DNA of 64,000 bases, taken from Bipolaris cookei (lineage: Eukaryota > Ascomycota > Dothideomycetes > Pleosporales > Pleosporaceae). The notes beneath the pieces were generated by a model. It did not search any database. It worked only from the letters and a program-made list of their open reading frames with translations, and was not told the DNA's origin. The first letter of the stretch is position 1. Every line of letters begins with the position of its first letter. Below are positions 21,758-33,800 of this stretch, piece by piece. The stretch is taken from assembly GCA_002286855.1 (NCBI GenBank), contig NRSV01000079.1:62001-126000 (forward strand), written 5' to 3'. A program made the translations under genes and the position numbers.

Positions 21758-23901
21758 CTACTCGTCAACCACCGATGCAAACTTCTCAGTCATCTTCTGC
21801 AGCAGCAGCTCGTACTTCTTCGTGACTGCCTCCTCGCCATCGCTGGGCAACTCAAACTTCATCGAGCGAAGCTGCGACTGAATGTCCGAAGTAGCGTCTC
21901 GGATCTTGGGCCATGAATGTCCTTGAGATACTGCCTTCTGTGCCTCGTCGTGGAAAGCCATCATGTTCTTCATCATCCACTCCGTCTTCCACAGCGGGCA
22001 GAACTGGTCGTAGTCCGAGTATCCGTTTTGCTGCAGGAAGTCCTCCTTGAGCAACGTAGCCACATCAAGCGTGATCTTGTCACTGTCACCCAGCGCCGAC
22101 TTACCCACAAGCTGCACGACTTGGTCGAGATCGTCGGATGTCGTCAGAAGCTCCTTGATGCGGTCACGCAGCCGTGGGAAATCGGGGTTGTTCTTCGCAT
22201 AGAACTTGTCCAGAGGTGTGGTGTACTTGCTGTAACTAATCGAAGTGTTGACTGATGGGAAATGCTTTCGCTGAGCTAACTTCTTGTCCAAACCCCAAAA
22301 GACTTGCACAATGTTCAGTGTACTCGTAGTCACGGGATCAGAGAAATCGCCTCCTGGTGGGCTGACGGCACCGACGATTGAAACACTGCCGTATCGCTCG
22401 GGGCTACCCAGAGCCTCAACGCGTCCAGCACGCTCGTAAAAAGACGCAAGCTTAGCACCCAGGTAGGCAGGGAAACCTTGGTCAGCAGGCATCTCTCCCA
22501 GACGACCGGAAATTTCTCGAAGCGCCTCTGCCCATCGTGACGATGAGTCTGCCATCATCGCAACATCTTTACCTTGATCGCGGAAGTATTCTGCCACCGT
22601 GACTGTATCATCTTATTAGCTGCCTGACCTTAGCATGCAGAACAAATAGTTAGTACTTACTACCAGTGTAAATTGAAGCTTCACGGGCAGCCACAGGCAT
22701 GTTAGAGGTGTTCGCAATAAGAGTGGTACGCTTCATGATGGGCTCCTGCTTGCCGTCAACGGTGATGGTGAGCTCTGGGAAATCCATCAAGACTTCAGCC
22801 ATCTCGTTTCCGCGCTCACCACAACCGACGTATACAATGATGTCGCTGTTGGAGAACTTGGATAGAGACTGGGAAATGACAGTCTTGCCGCATCCGAAGG
22901 CTCCAGGAATACACACAGTACCACCCTGAACACTGGGGAACAGGGAGTCGAGCACACGCTGACCGACAATAAGCGGCTGGTCCGAGGACATCTTCTCGTT
23001 GGAGGGGCGAGGCACTCGGACGGGCCACTTATGCATCATGCTGTACTCAGTCTTGGTGCCATTGAAGTCCAGCTCCAAAATCTTCTCGTCAACCGTATAA
23101 CTGCCCTTCTCGGCGATGCGAGTAATGGTACCCTTTGCGCGGGGAGGCAGGAGGATCTTGTGCTCGCTAAGAAGACTGTTTTCGAAGACGGTACCAAAGA
23201 CATCACCTCCAGTGATGTGGTCGCCGACCTTGAGCGATCCCGGCGTGAAGTCCCACTTCTTCTTGCGGTCGAGAGCGGGTAGATCAATACCGCGAGGGAT
23301 GTAGATGCTCTTTGCGTCGTCGGCAATGCCCTTGAGGGGACGCTGAATACCATCGTAGATGGTCTCCATAAGACCAGGGCCGAGCTCGACAGAAAGCGGC
23401 TGTCCGGTACGGTAGACGGGGTCGCCGACGGTCACGCCAGCTGCGAAACATTAGCCAAGATTTCATGCTAAGTTTGATGTGTCGGCGGAGTGCGTACCAG
23501 TCTCTTCGTAGACTTGAATCGTGGCCTTGTCGTTTTCGATTCGAATGACCTCACCCACAAGGTTGTCGTAACCAACACGGACCTGCGGCTGTCAGTAACG
23601 GACCTATCAAATATGGGATATGGCGCACATACAAGCTCGTACATGGCACATCCAGTCATGTTCTCGGCGATGATGACGGGACTGAATGGGTCAGTATTTG
23701 TTCGGAGCAATGTCTGGTATAAACGCACCCGGAGATGGAGAAGATGGCGCCTGTCTGGAGTCAGTGGTTTGTTTGTCGCAGCATTGCTGAAGCTTACCAT
23801 GTTCCTGGCCGTCCTCCGACTTCTGGTCCTGCTTCTTCTGTGCCGTCTAGTCAGCTGCCTGCATGAGAGACCCAATATATCTAATCGCTTACGGGAGGCA
23901 T
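21758..23901 (-). CDS. VMA1: V-type proton ATPase catalytic subunit A
   Basis: Seven exons, 23893-23901, 23798-23846, 23729-23750, 23633-23681, 23498-23582, 22664-23440 and 21758-22602, sum to 611 aa in frame. Exon 1 codes only MPP and exon 3 is 22 nt. Features are GAIFSISGPVIIAENM at the start, the nonhomologous insert region with SIYIPRGIDLPALDR, Walker A GAFGCGKT, GCGERGNEMAEVL, DSSSRWAEALREISGRLGE and VGAVSPPGGDFSDPVT. This is the ATP-hydrolysing subunit of the V1 sector and drives acidification of vacuole and endosomes together with the B subunit. No intein is present at the VMA1 site used in budding yeast: GCGKT runs on without an insertion. The dense small-exon pattern at the 5' end is typical of filamentous ascomycetes. 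Confidence 0.97.
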
Positions 23902-24349
23902 CGTGTATATCTATATGTCCCACTCGCTGTGGCTGGCTTGTAGGTGGTATTGTTGCAGCCTCACGATGCAATGATGATTGCAGTAGTTGGAGGTTGAGCT
24001 TGGACCATGCGCTAACTCTTGGTGGGGACCTTCCTTGTCATCTGCCACCAGCCAACCACTCTTCGTCACTGTCTGTACTTGTCCCGTCATCACTATTCTT
24101 ACTAGGCATTTACAGTAACTTTATTTTATTTTTTGATGCAGGATACAAATAGTAATTCCAATTGGGTCAGCTATGTATCAGACATTATTGAAGTTTTGGG
24201 ACCTTCATGGTGCACAATCATCTTCGCGGAGCTGTTCATCTACGTCATCGGCGAAACTGCATTCAGAGCTGCTTCGATAAGCTGCAGCTGATAACTACCA
24301 TTACACTACATGCCACCAACGTTTCCCCAGCCTTTTCCAGCATGACAAG
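23902..24349. other. Upstream region of VMA1
   Basis: No supported coding frame. Expected to contain the VMA1 promoter and the 3' end of the next minus-strand gene. Confidence 0.5.
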
Positions 24350-25570
24350 TCATCCTAAAGAAGCATTCATCTCAACTAAGGTGTCGTTCCGCTCGCGACG
24401 CTCCCTTTTCTCTGCTGCATCCGCAATACTGGTTCGCAGCATGTATGTGCTTGTTAAAGCCCTACAGGCCCTCCCGTCCTCTGTCGCAGACAGGGGCTGC
24501 TCGGAAATGATGTATGGTAGAAAGCGTGCAAGCAAAGGCTTCATCACGAGTAGTGATGCACAGATGATTGCAACATTAATCTCGATGGACGAGAACACGA
24601 TTGCAAAAGTGCCGCATTCTGCATTTGTTCAAGTTGATGTTGGATCAAAATGGCCAGCAGTAACTTGTAACTTGGCCACGGATCATGGCATAGCGGACCA
24701 GAGCAAGTCCTAGAATTGTTATGATGCACACACTGTGTTACATGTCAGTATCTTAAAACTCGTTCAAGTCCATCAAGATACCCAAAATCCGCCCAATCCA
24801 AAGACGACCAATAGACCAGTCTTTTGTCGCTTCGGAAGACTAAGTTGGCCGACGACTGGAAGAGGCAGCATCCAGACTGCGACATCGACCACAATACCAA
24901 TGATGCTGGTTGACCAAAAGTGCCGTTCCTTGTTCATGCAGACTCCGGGTACTGTGACATCCCAGTAACTCCGAATTGGGCGACAGAGGAAAACGTTACC
25001 CAACGTGCCCCAGGCTATAGCGCTGGATACAAGGATGAGAAGAATATAGCAACTCCATAGAACGTGTGGGACGAGCGAAAAGAGACGAATGTACTGTAGT
25101 ATGAGGGATGCTTTGACAAGATTACTCGCGAGATGATAGAGAATGGCTTGAGCGAGCACAAGCTTCATGCAATTAGCCTAGTATATTCATACACCTAGGC
25201 ATCTTACTTTGAGCATAGCAGGTAGCGATGCGGGGTATGTGGCGTTTTCTCCAAGATCTGCAATGTCGATACTAACCTCTATACCTCAGTTAGCCACCAT
25301 ATCAAACTTCAATCGACTCTAGTGACACATGCCTTGCCCAATGACCGCCGTGAAGCCTATCGACAGCAGCTATTATGGTTAGGCTTATTTTTGGTGATAG
25401 CAACAGACAAACTTACTAGAGCAGCTATGATGAAGTAGTCCTCTAATCCGATTCTACTTGGATTTGAACAAGTTCGACTGCATAACCGTAGAATCACCAT
25501 GACTAAAGCGAGGGCGGTGAAGATGACTGTAGGGACGAGGGCGTTATAACCGATGTCTGCGGTTGCTTTC
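24350..25570 (-). CDS. Rhodopsin-domain (SAT4/PTH11-like) integral membrane protein
   Basis: Pieces in order on the minus strand: GYNALVPTVIFTALALVMVI then RTCSNPSRIGLEDYFIIAAL (about 25415-25560), LLSIGFTAVIGQG, SIDIADLGENATYPASLP, then LVLAQAILYHLASNLVKASL (exon starting 25162 after intron 25163-25207), the Cys-bearing CRPIRSYWDVTVPGVC, VVDVAVWMLPLPVVGQL, KRQKTGLLVVFGLGGF, and finally FSSIEINVAIICASLLVMKP ending at 24350. This is the seven-helix fungal rhodopsin domain family, whose best known member is the plant-surface receptor PTH11. The 5' end could not be fixed. The junction after GLGGFW (near 24775) does not join in frame to the next block (LALVRYAMI, around 24690) by a normal GT-AG intron, so there is either an unusual splice or a frameshift. 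The coordinates are approximate. Confidence 0.65.
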
Positions 25571-25599
25571 GATCTGATAACAAATCAGCTTGGTGATTG

Positions 25600-28035
25600 G
25601 GCATGCATCATGACGGGTTCAGGTGATGTAGATAATCTGGAGCTTATAGCAGCCATGAAGCATTTGCAAAGCGATAGGGTGGCTCCGGATGTGAGGGTGC
25701 ACTGCAAGCCATTACAGGTCTATCCTTATGGCGGCATGTACGTGTGGTCTAGGCTGATCTTTGTGCCTCGGGAGAGTATTGTGATAGTGGTTGACATGAT
25801 GATGCAGAGCCACTGAGGCCAGCGTTTTCCAATCTTGTTCTTGAAGTAAGTCAACACCCACGATTCAGTATGCGATGCTGAAATAAGTGGCCATTTGGAA
25901 AACATATAGGCCTTTCAAACCGAGACGTCTCTCTGAAGATCAAATGAATTCTTCAAGGAGGGCGGAGTGCTGCTCCGGGATATAGCGAAGTGCATGCGCT
26001 GGTACACACGTACCCATAGTATGGTTCAGAGCGGGGTCGTCACCTGCGAGCTAAGACCTTCCGGTCTGTACCTGTGTGTAGTCATACGGCTCTCCTGAAA
26101 GATATTTCTATTGGAGGCTAATGATATTTTATAGAAGAGTAGTTCTAAGCAAAAGATCCAGACTTTGTTCTCGAATCGTACTGGGGCAATTGCGTAGGGA
26201 GGGCATTGGAAGCCTCTCGGAGAATACCTCTAAGCGACGCGTCACTACACGCTACTTTTACACATTAGTAGAGTGACATATGAGGGAGACACATGTGAGG
26301 ACATTCTGCATAGTGTGCCTCTACCTGCAGTACCTCCTGAGCAAAGGGCAATATATACCGACAAGGAAAGAGACAAAAGGAAAGAACGAGACTACGGATG
26401 CTCAGGCGCGGGAGGTTTTTGGACATAAGTTCGCTTAGGTCACGTTTGCCCCGCAATACACATTGTAACATACAGTTTTCATAGACCCTCACGGGAACCA
26501 GGCAGCACTTTAAATTGATTTATTATTATTATATACCGACTCGAGCAAGCCGATCATTTGCCAAATGTCTATATGTTAGCAGTATGGTCATACGAGTTTC
26601 CTAGTTGTTTCTGGTTTTGACAGAGACATTCGTTGGCAGAAACCATAACAAGCCCGGTATCATCTCTTGGGATGCAAGGGTGGTTCGCCGACACGAGACA
26701 TGAAGCTGTTGGCGTGAGCATGGATGTTGCCTGGAATATGCCTCACTGGTGACAAGTGGGAGCAAAACAACTCGGAATAGTGCAAATGCAATGCCGACGT
26801 GGCAGGCCAATGTGAGCACCATCTGGGCGAGACTGTGCATTCTAGCGAGGTGTTGTTGAGATGGTATTACCATCGAGGAGCCAAGCAACCAAGACGACGC
26901 TGGACAGTTAAGAACTAGGGTGCATGTTAAAGTGGGCTGGTATGCAGCTGCACCGGAATTTGTCACCATTCTAGGAAGCGGTGTAGTTGAAACGCATTAC
27001 GCCGAGCGCCTGGCCAATATTCCCAATTAATACTGAGTAGGCGAACAGCAGGTGTGGCGGAGGATAGTCGCGCGATACCGTATGTATGTACTCATGTACT
27101 CTATATGCTGTACGCTTGTGCTTCTTTGGTCAGATGTGGAAGGTTGTGACGAGCCTCTCGGGCCAACCGAGGCTCGCGCAGTAACCTACTAATAGCATCT
27201 GGGCTGACAGGGGTTGGGGCGCAAAGATCGTTACAGTGTGATCTGATGGCGTAACATCAGAATGCGTGGGCGACGCCGAACACAAGGGCGTTTACGAATG
27301 CGCGTTGAGGACAAAGGAGTCAGGCATAGATTAAGCTTTTCCCAGGTGTTCAAACATATGTGTGAGATTTGGCTGAGTGCCACTGCAGTGGTGTTTGGAC
27401 AAGGTAGGCCGAGCACGCTAGGCGCCGTTAGCGCCGATTACGCATATGACGATTTGGAATCAGACCGTACCGAGCGTATGGTAAACGTGGACGATGCGTC
27501 CATGTCTCCTCAAGTACTCGATTGGGCCTTATCCAGCAATCTAGTATTTGTCAAGTATGCAAATCCATTTCCCGACCTCACGGCCGCTGGGTCACGCCTA
27601 CTCACAGCCGCTGTGCCGTTGCATACTCATTGGCGGGTTGCTATCGCCCAACACCTTGCATGCTTCTGCGGGGTCCGCATAGGTCTATGTACTCTAGGTC
27701 TGTGTAGGCTGTCTTTTTGCTGGCCTTATTCGCCATGCGCGCATGTACGGTTGTTTTGCCACTGTATTGAGAGTCTCAAACACGTAATTTGATGGGGCCG
27801 TTGCTCGGTAAGCCTGAATCGTCATTTCGGGACATGTTTCGGAGAACTTGGTCCGCACGTATTACGGAGTATTACGGAGTATTTCTTCCACATGCATGGA
27901 TAGAGATTGTGCTGTGACAAATCGACAAGAGCCATATATCTGTCCGTGGAGTGCCGCTTTTTTTGGCAGCATTAAATAGTGTTGTTGACCTTGAGATCCA
28001 GGTCCTGGTACCATCTCCATCCTTTCACAACACCA
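25600..28035. other. 2.4-kb gene-poor region
   Basis: Open frames at 25553-25816 (+), 26265-26492 (-), 26601-26969 (-) and 27262-27792 (+) have no domain, uneven composition and no supporting splice structure. A 10-bp motif repeated in tandem lies at 27861-27880. The interval may contain old repeat sequence. Confidence 0.35.
27861..27880. repeat. Tandem pair of a 10-bp ATTACGGAGT unit
   Basis: Two perfect copies of attacggagt in a row, followed by a partial third (att). TACGGAGTA words are common at the ends of fungal transposon relics, so this may mark the edge of a decayed element. No matching inverted copy was found nearby. Confidence 0.5.
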
Positions 28036-28260
28036 ATGGCTCCAGTCTCTCTTCACCAGTCGTCACACCCGTTCCTGACGCCCACGCGCGCATCGGATAT
28101 ATCATCATGGACACTATCGGTACCCGAACGGAGTTCAAGCTCGTCCACTGAGTCTATTACCGACGCTCAGTCACGCCAAGCCACCATCGAAGCCTATCGA
28201 CAGATGAAAGCTGCCCTCTTCTCGAAGTCTCTCCATTCAAACCTCTCCCGGTCCACCTGA
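28036..28260 (+). CDS. Possible small protein of unknown function (74 aa)
   Basis: ATG at 28036 opens a 74-codon frame that is rich in Ser and Thr and ends in a helical, charged stretch (DAQSRQATIEAYRQMKAALF). C-ending codons dominate, like neighbouring genes, and the frame is open upstream to 27979. There is no signal peptide and I recognise no family. It could be a real small gene or a chance frame. The codon use is the only positive evidence. Confidence 0.3.
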   Translation: MAPVSLHQSSHPFLTPTRASDISSWTLSVPERSSSSSTESITDAQSRQATIEAYRQMKAALFSKSLHSNLSRST

Positions 28261-29002
28261 TCATCTTCTACGCTGTCGCAACACTGAAACAGCACTATTC
28301 TGGCATATTGCCGCATCACGATTTACGAAACACTCTCCACCAGGACGACCTGTTATGAACCAACGTCGTCCTCCGAGTTGCCCATCACTATAGTTTCGGT
28401 TGGCCAAACTCTCAACAATATCCCGATGACCTGATTTGGAGTTATAATTAGGGCTTTCATGGCTGCCTTTTAGGGCATTTGTGGAAATGAAGTGACTAAG
28501 CCTTGTGGCCGGTGTTTGGAGTACAGATACTATGTAATTAGATCAGTATTTGTTTTTTTAGTCTTTGGGTTCCGGGACAATGAAAAGCGAGGTGGCGTGC
28601 CAGAGTGTATGGTACTATACTTTAATTATCCCTTAATGCAATCATCTTTGTCTCCTGTACTACTGACGTAGGCCTGTTCACGTGAGTGCCATTTGATTGC
28701 AACGCGTTCTTGAATATGCTTACATTTATTCCGGACTACGGACCTAATCTCATCCTGAGAAGAAGTCGGTATAGGCAATATGTAGGTCATAACCAAAAGC
28801 TGACTGCTCATATTTAGGTTGAAGAGCTCAGCTACCGTCCCTGCCCGGTTGCATCATTTCCGCATTAGCTTATCGATAGGAGTGGGTCCGTGCACCAAAA
28901 GTTGATTCAACGCGACTTTGCGAAAACACGACCCGACGACCTTCACTGCAACCACAATCCAACCCTTTCACTCACTTACAATAGCATAGTTTTGTTTTAA
29001 AA
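28261..29002. other. Spacer upstream of the MPP6-like gene
   Basis: No coding frame is supported. The right end, with a C-rich and then A-rich leader before the ATG at 29003, is the likely promoter and 5' UTR of the next gene. Confidence 0.45.
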
Positions 29003-29924
29003 ATGTCGGGAAACACGCCCAAAACAATGTCCAAAGGACTCATGGGCATGAAAGCAAGTTGCTGCGTCTTCGCATGCTCACAGCATTTGCTAACCCATGC
29101 ATAGTTCATGCAGCGTGCTGCAGCAAAGTCTTCGCCTTCGTCGCCGGCTACCTCCAATGGACCTCCGGCCAAGAAGGCGCGTCTGTCACATGGCGCATCC
29201 GCCGTGGGAACTTCAGATCAAGAGATTATACAATCAGGGCTCGATGCCGAAGAAGCAAAACGTCAGGCGGCACTGGACAAGGCGGCGCAACACGCAGGTG
29301 AAACCAAGTGGGTACTGAGCTTTCAAGATCCTCTCAAGGGGAAGCGGCAAGATGCTATGCAGGTCAGGCACGCAGGGTATGCGGAAATCGATGCGCAAGA
29401 CGATTTAGAGGAGGACGAAGAAAACACCAGACCTGTGAGAATGCAGTTTGGTGGTGGTGTCAAGAAGGCAGACGTACGTATCATCTGACTCGAGTAGTTT
29501 CCCTTGGTTAACGGTGTTGTAGACTTCAGTACCGATGGTAAAAACAGATGACTCGGAATCCGACTTGGAGTCTTCATCGGACGACTACGACTCCGATGAC
29601 GCTGCAACAGATCTTATCCGACAGACGAAGCGCGAAATGGCTTCGGAAAAGCGAGAATCCAAGAAGAAAAGGGCAAGCATAGGCGACAGCACACCAAACG
29701 GAACACCGACGCGACAGAACGAAAACAGAAGCCTCAATGGGTTAACATCTATTTCGGGTGGTCGGCGATCGGGTGGCGGCGGAGGCATTAGTGGTGGATC
29801 TGGTCGCATAAACAATGTAGATTGCTACAAATGTGGGGAGAAGGGGCATATAGCAGCAAACTGCCCCAACCCATTAGCCCCACGGGGATCTGCGGGCAGA
29901 GGGAACGGCAAAGGCCGGAGATAG
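29003..29924 (+). CDS. MPP6: Mpp6-like nuclear exosome cofactor with C-terminal CCHC zinc knuckle
   Basis: Three exons, 29003-29053, 29105-29473 and 29523-29924, give 273 aa. Intron 1 (29054-29104) starts GCAAGT, the consensus of GC-AG introns. Splicing joins GLMGMK to FMQRAAAK and thereby rebuilds the conserved MKFMQR motif of Mpp6/MPHOSPH6, by which this family docks on the exosome. Next come a basic NLS-like PPAKKARL, a KWVLSF motif similar to the W-x-L element of Mpp6, an acidic Ser/Asp/Glu tract (residues about 140-170), a Gly-rich linker and one zinc knuckle C-x2-C-x4-H-x4-C (CYKCGEKGHIAANC), with an RGG-like end. The likely role is recruiting RNA or Mtr4 to the nuclear exosome. The zinc knuckle recalls the TRAMP Air proteins. 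Confidence 0.8.
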
Positions 29925-30011
29925 GAAGGGCGCGCTGGCTTGATATTTATACGCCTTGTACGGTTCAATGATACCCCGTGGAGACTTGGTCTTCTTCGAT
30001 CGCGAGCGCGA

Positions 30012-30516
30012 TCAGCCAATCTTTTGTCTATTTTCCACCAGCATGTACTCGTCACCAACTATCATCTTCATCTGACTGTCGTCCATGAAGTTGTCATGGT
30101 CGCCATTCAAAGCAGCGCCTTCTTTGTCGTATATGAACTTGGCTAGCGCGAGATAGTCGAGGAAGACAAAGGTGCAGATGGCGTCATAATCCATCAACTT
30201 GGCGTTTCCTGCATAATGTCCTGGATGACCTTTCGGTCGTGCTCAAGATGGTATGTCTGTTGCGGTCTCAGCCTGGGTAATGCCGCAAGTATCTTCAGGG
30301 CAGAGTATATAGAAGCGAAGCGCCTACAAGGCTGTAGCTGATAATGCCATGGCGTTGGAGGATGGGCACGGCCCTCTGTGCATGCCTATTGTTGTAGTAA
30401 TCGACAAAGTCTTCGTCTGACATGCCCTGCTTCTTTTTGATGTAAATTGTCGATTTCACGACCTTTCGGAAGCCCTCTGTGTTTGGATAGCCGGCCTGGA
30501 ATGATTTGGGCACCAT
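30012..30516 (-). CDS. EthD-domain (dimeric alpha-beta barrel) protein, model uncertain
   Basis: The 5' part, from ATG 30514-30516, reads IYIKKKQGMSDEDFVDYYNN, RHAQRAVPILQRHGIISYSL, the signature start of EthD-type stress/ring-compound proteins. The 3' part (30197 down to 30012) reads KLMDYDAICTFVFLDYLALA, ending in KMIVGDEYMLVE, the matching second half. The joining sequence between 30297 and 30205 does not fit a clean GT-AG intron. In one frame it contains a helical stretch (TYHLEHDRKVIQDIMQ) that misses the downstream frame by one base, in another a single TGA. The gene is therefore either spliced in a way I could not resolve or recently frameshifted. The family is small (about 110-140 aa). 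Most members are of unknown substrate. Confidence 0.6.
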
Positions 30517-30872
30517 GTTGGCGCCAAACGAGGATTAAAGGTGGACGGGTAATTGCAGCAACACCGATAATAGGTGCATAGCCCGTCTTATCGAGAATCT
30601 ACGGCCCACTTGATCTCATGTTCAATCCCTCCTGGGGATTCGGATCTCCGCCTTAGGTTGTCTACTCTTGTCGCGAGATCCTCACTCCTCCGCATCCGCC
30701 CGTTGTTTTCTTTTTAGTCTCCCTCACCGCCCATTGCTTGCCTTGGGCGCACTAGCTCTTCTGGGCTGATTGCGAGGTTACTGTTACAGCGATTGGAGCA
30801 GTACCGTGTTGACAACGCCCGTCCCCTTCACGCCTTCACAGCCGCCGGCTGGCTCCACGGCAACCCTTGTGG
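30517..30872. other. Divergent promoter region
   Basis: Separates the EthD gene (minus) from the M16 protease gene (plus). C/T-rich towards the right. No gene of its own. Confidence 0.45.
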
Positions 30873-33800
30873 ATGCTCCGCTCTTTAGGCGCACGACAGT
30901 CTCTGGGAAATCTGTCCCTCATACCACGACCCCAAACGACCCCATCTACACTCCCGGCTGCCAGATCAGTCGCGCGGTACACAGTACTGTCAGCAAATTG
31001 CCCAGCGTTGATCTCGCCCGCCGCTAGTCTCCGCCAGCCACGCCGCATATACAAATCTCCCCTCCCCCAGACTGTCATCGCCGCGCCACCTGCGACCCAG
31101 CGAAGCCTCACAAACGCATCAAGAAAAAGGAATCAGTTAGCCAACATGGCTGGAGCGCTGGAACGGGAGGCTGTTCGACAGAGGATTGAGGATCTCGAGA
31201 GGCCACAGCTCGACGACCGCTCCTACCGAATCGTTACTCTGCCAAACCAACTGGAAGTCCTTTTGATACACGAGGCAGAGACCGACAAGGCCAGTGCGGC
31301 GCTGGATGTCAACGTGGGCAGCTTCAGCGATGCGCCCGACATGCCAGGTATTGCCCATGCGGTAGAGCATCTGCTATTCATGGGCACCGAGAAGTATCCA
31401 GAAGAGAATGCGTACAACCAGTACTTGACGCGCCACGGCGGCTATTCAAACGCCTTCACCGCCTCCACATCGACAAACTATTATTTCGAACTCTCCTACG
31501 CTGCCACCTCGCCCACCGCCAGTAAGGCTGCGACACCAGAAGCCTCATCGACAAACCTGTTGGAGTCGGCAGATGAGTCACCGCTACGAGGTGCATTGGA
31601 TCGTTTTGGTCAATTCTTCATTAGTCCACTGTTTCTCGAAGACACGGTGGATCGCGAGCTCAAGGCGGTGGATTCAGAGAATAAGAAAAACCTCCAAAAT
31701 GACACTTGGCGCATGCACCAGCTCAACAAAGCACTTGCCAATCCCGATCACCCCTACAACCACTTCTCCACAGGTAGTTACAAAACCCTACATGACGACC
31801 CCATAGCACGCGGCGTCAAGATTCGTGATGAATTTATCAAGTTCCACTCGACGCACTACTCCGCCAACAGGATGAAGTTGGTAGTCTTGGGTAAGGAGAG
31901 TCTGGACACATTGGAATTGTGGGTAGAAGACATCTTTTCTAAGGTGCCAAACAAAAATCTTGGACAGAACCGCTGGGATGTACCTGTATACACACAGACA
32001 GAGCTTTTGACGCAAACCTTTGCTCGACCAGTTCTACAGTCTCGGTCGCTGGACCTTCAGTTTGCCTACCGCGATGAAGAAAACTTTTATGAGTCGCATC
32101 CTTCGAGATACCTAAGTCATTTGCTCGGCCATGAAGGCCCTGGTAGCGTTCTGGCGCACCTTAAAGCAAAGGGCTGGGCTAATGGACTCGGCGCAGGAGG
32201 CTCGACTCTGTGTCCAGGTTCCGGGCTGTTCACTGTAAACATCAAGTTGACAGAAGAAGGTCTGAAGAACTACAAAGAAGTCGCCAAAACTGTTTTCCAA
32301 TACATTGGTCTGATGCGCGATCAGCCACCCCAAGAGTGGGTAGTAGAAGAGTTGATGCGCATCAGTGAGGTAGAGTTCCGCTTCAAGCAAAAAAGCCCAC
32401 CAAGCCGGACTGCCAGCGGGCTGGCAGGCATCATGCAGAAGCCATATGACCGCAAAATGTTGCTCAGTGGGCCTGCCGTTATTAGGAAGTTCGACGCCAA
32501 TCTGATCAATGAGGCCATGTCATATCTGCGACCAGACAACTTCAGGCTGACCATAATTAGCCAAGATTTTCCGGGTGGTTGGGATCAAAAGGAGAAGTGG
32601 TATGGGACGGAATACAAGATTGAGAGAATACCAGAAGACTTCCTTGCAGAGATCAAGGAGGCTTTTGAAAGCAAGAGCCGACCAGCAGAGTTGCACTTCC
32701 CTCACAAAAATGAGTTTATACCAACTCGATTGGATGTTGAAAAGAAGGAGGTTGCTCAACCCAGCAAGGAACCAAAGCTTGTTCGCCACGATGACAACGT
32801 ACGCATATGGTGGAAGAAGGACGATCAGTTCTGGGTACCCAAAGCCAACGTTCACATCTACTTCCGAACACCGATGACCAACGTCACGGCACGCGTTACA
32901 CTATTATGCACGCTCTACCGCGAGCTTGTGAACGATGCTCTGGTCGAGTATGCTTATGACGCCGATATTGCGGGGCTGGTGTATGATTTCACCAACCACA
33001 TCAGTGGCTTGTCGATAACAGTTAGCGGCTACAATGACAAGCTGCACGTATTATTGGAGAAGGTATTGCTCCAGATTCGGGATCTCGAAGTCACGGAGGA
33101 TCGTTTCAATATCATCCATGATCGTATGCTACGGTCTCTGCGCAACTGGGAGTACGGACAGCCTTTCCACCAGGTCGGCACTTACTCCAGACAGTTCAAG
33201 AGCGAAAAGTGCGTGATGAACGACGAGCTGCTTCCAGAACTGGACAACGTCACAGCCAAAGATGTGCAGCAGTTTTTTCCTCAGATCCTTGCCCAGTGCC
33301 AAATCGAGGTGCTTGCGCATGGCAACTTGTACAAGGAAGAAGCTTTGAGAATCACCGATCTTGTAGAAAGGACTATCCAGCCTAGGCGACTACCTGCGAA
33401 CCAGATCCCTACACGCCGAGGTCTCCTTTGGCCTTCGGGGTGCAACTTCATCTACGAAAAGCAACTGAGCGACCCGGCAAACGTCAACCACTGCATTGAG
33501 TACAACTTGTACGTTGGACATCACTATGACAATGTCACCCGCGCCAAACTATTGCTTCTTGGACAGATGACAGATGAGCCTTGCTTCAATCAACTTCGTA
33601 CCATTGAACAGCTTGGTTATGTCGTCTTTTCTGGATCCAGTTTCCACGACATCTGGTCTGGGTACCGCATTTTGATTCAGAGTGAGAAGGACTGCCGATA
33701 CTTGGAGGGCCGTATTGAAAACTTCCTCAACACTTTCGAGGTATCGCTTGCTGCGATGAGCGAAGAAGACTTTGAGAGCCACAAGCGAGCCATGATCAAC

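Noticed and set aside
22650..23440. Intein in the V-ATPase A gene
   Set aside because: The GAFGCGKT region continues without insertion and total length is that of an intein-free subunit.
26601..26969. Minus-strand 122-aa frame with some hydrophobic parts
   Set aside because: Hydrophobicity alone, no start or splice support, and no family.
27262..27792. Plus-strand 176-aa frame
   Set aside because: Irregular, Cys/Arg-rich composition typical of chance frames, and no homology pattern seen.
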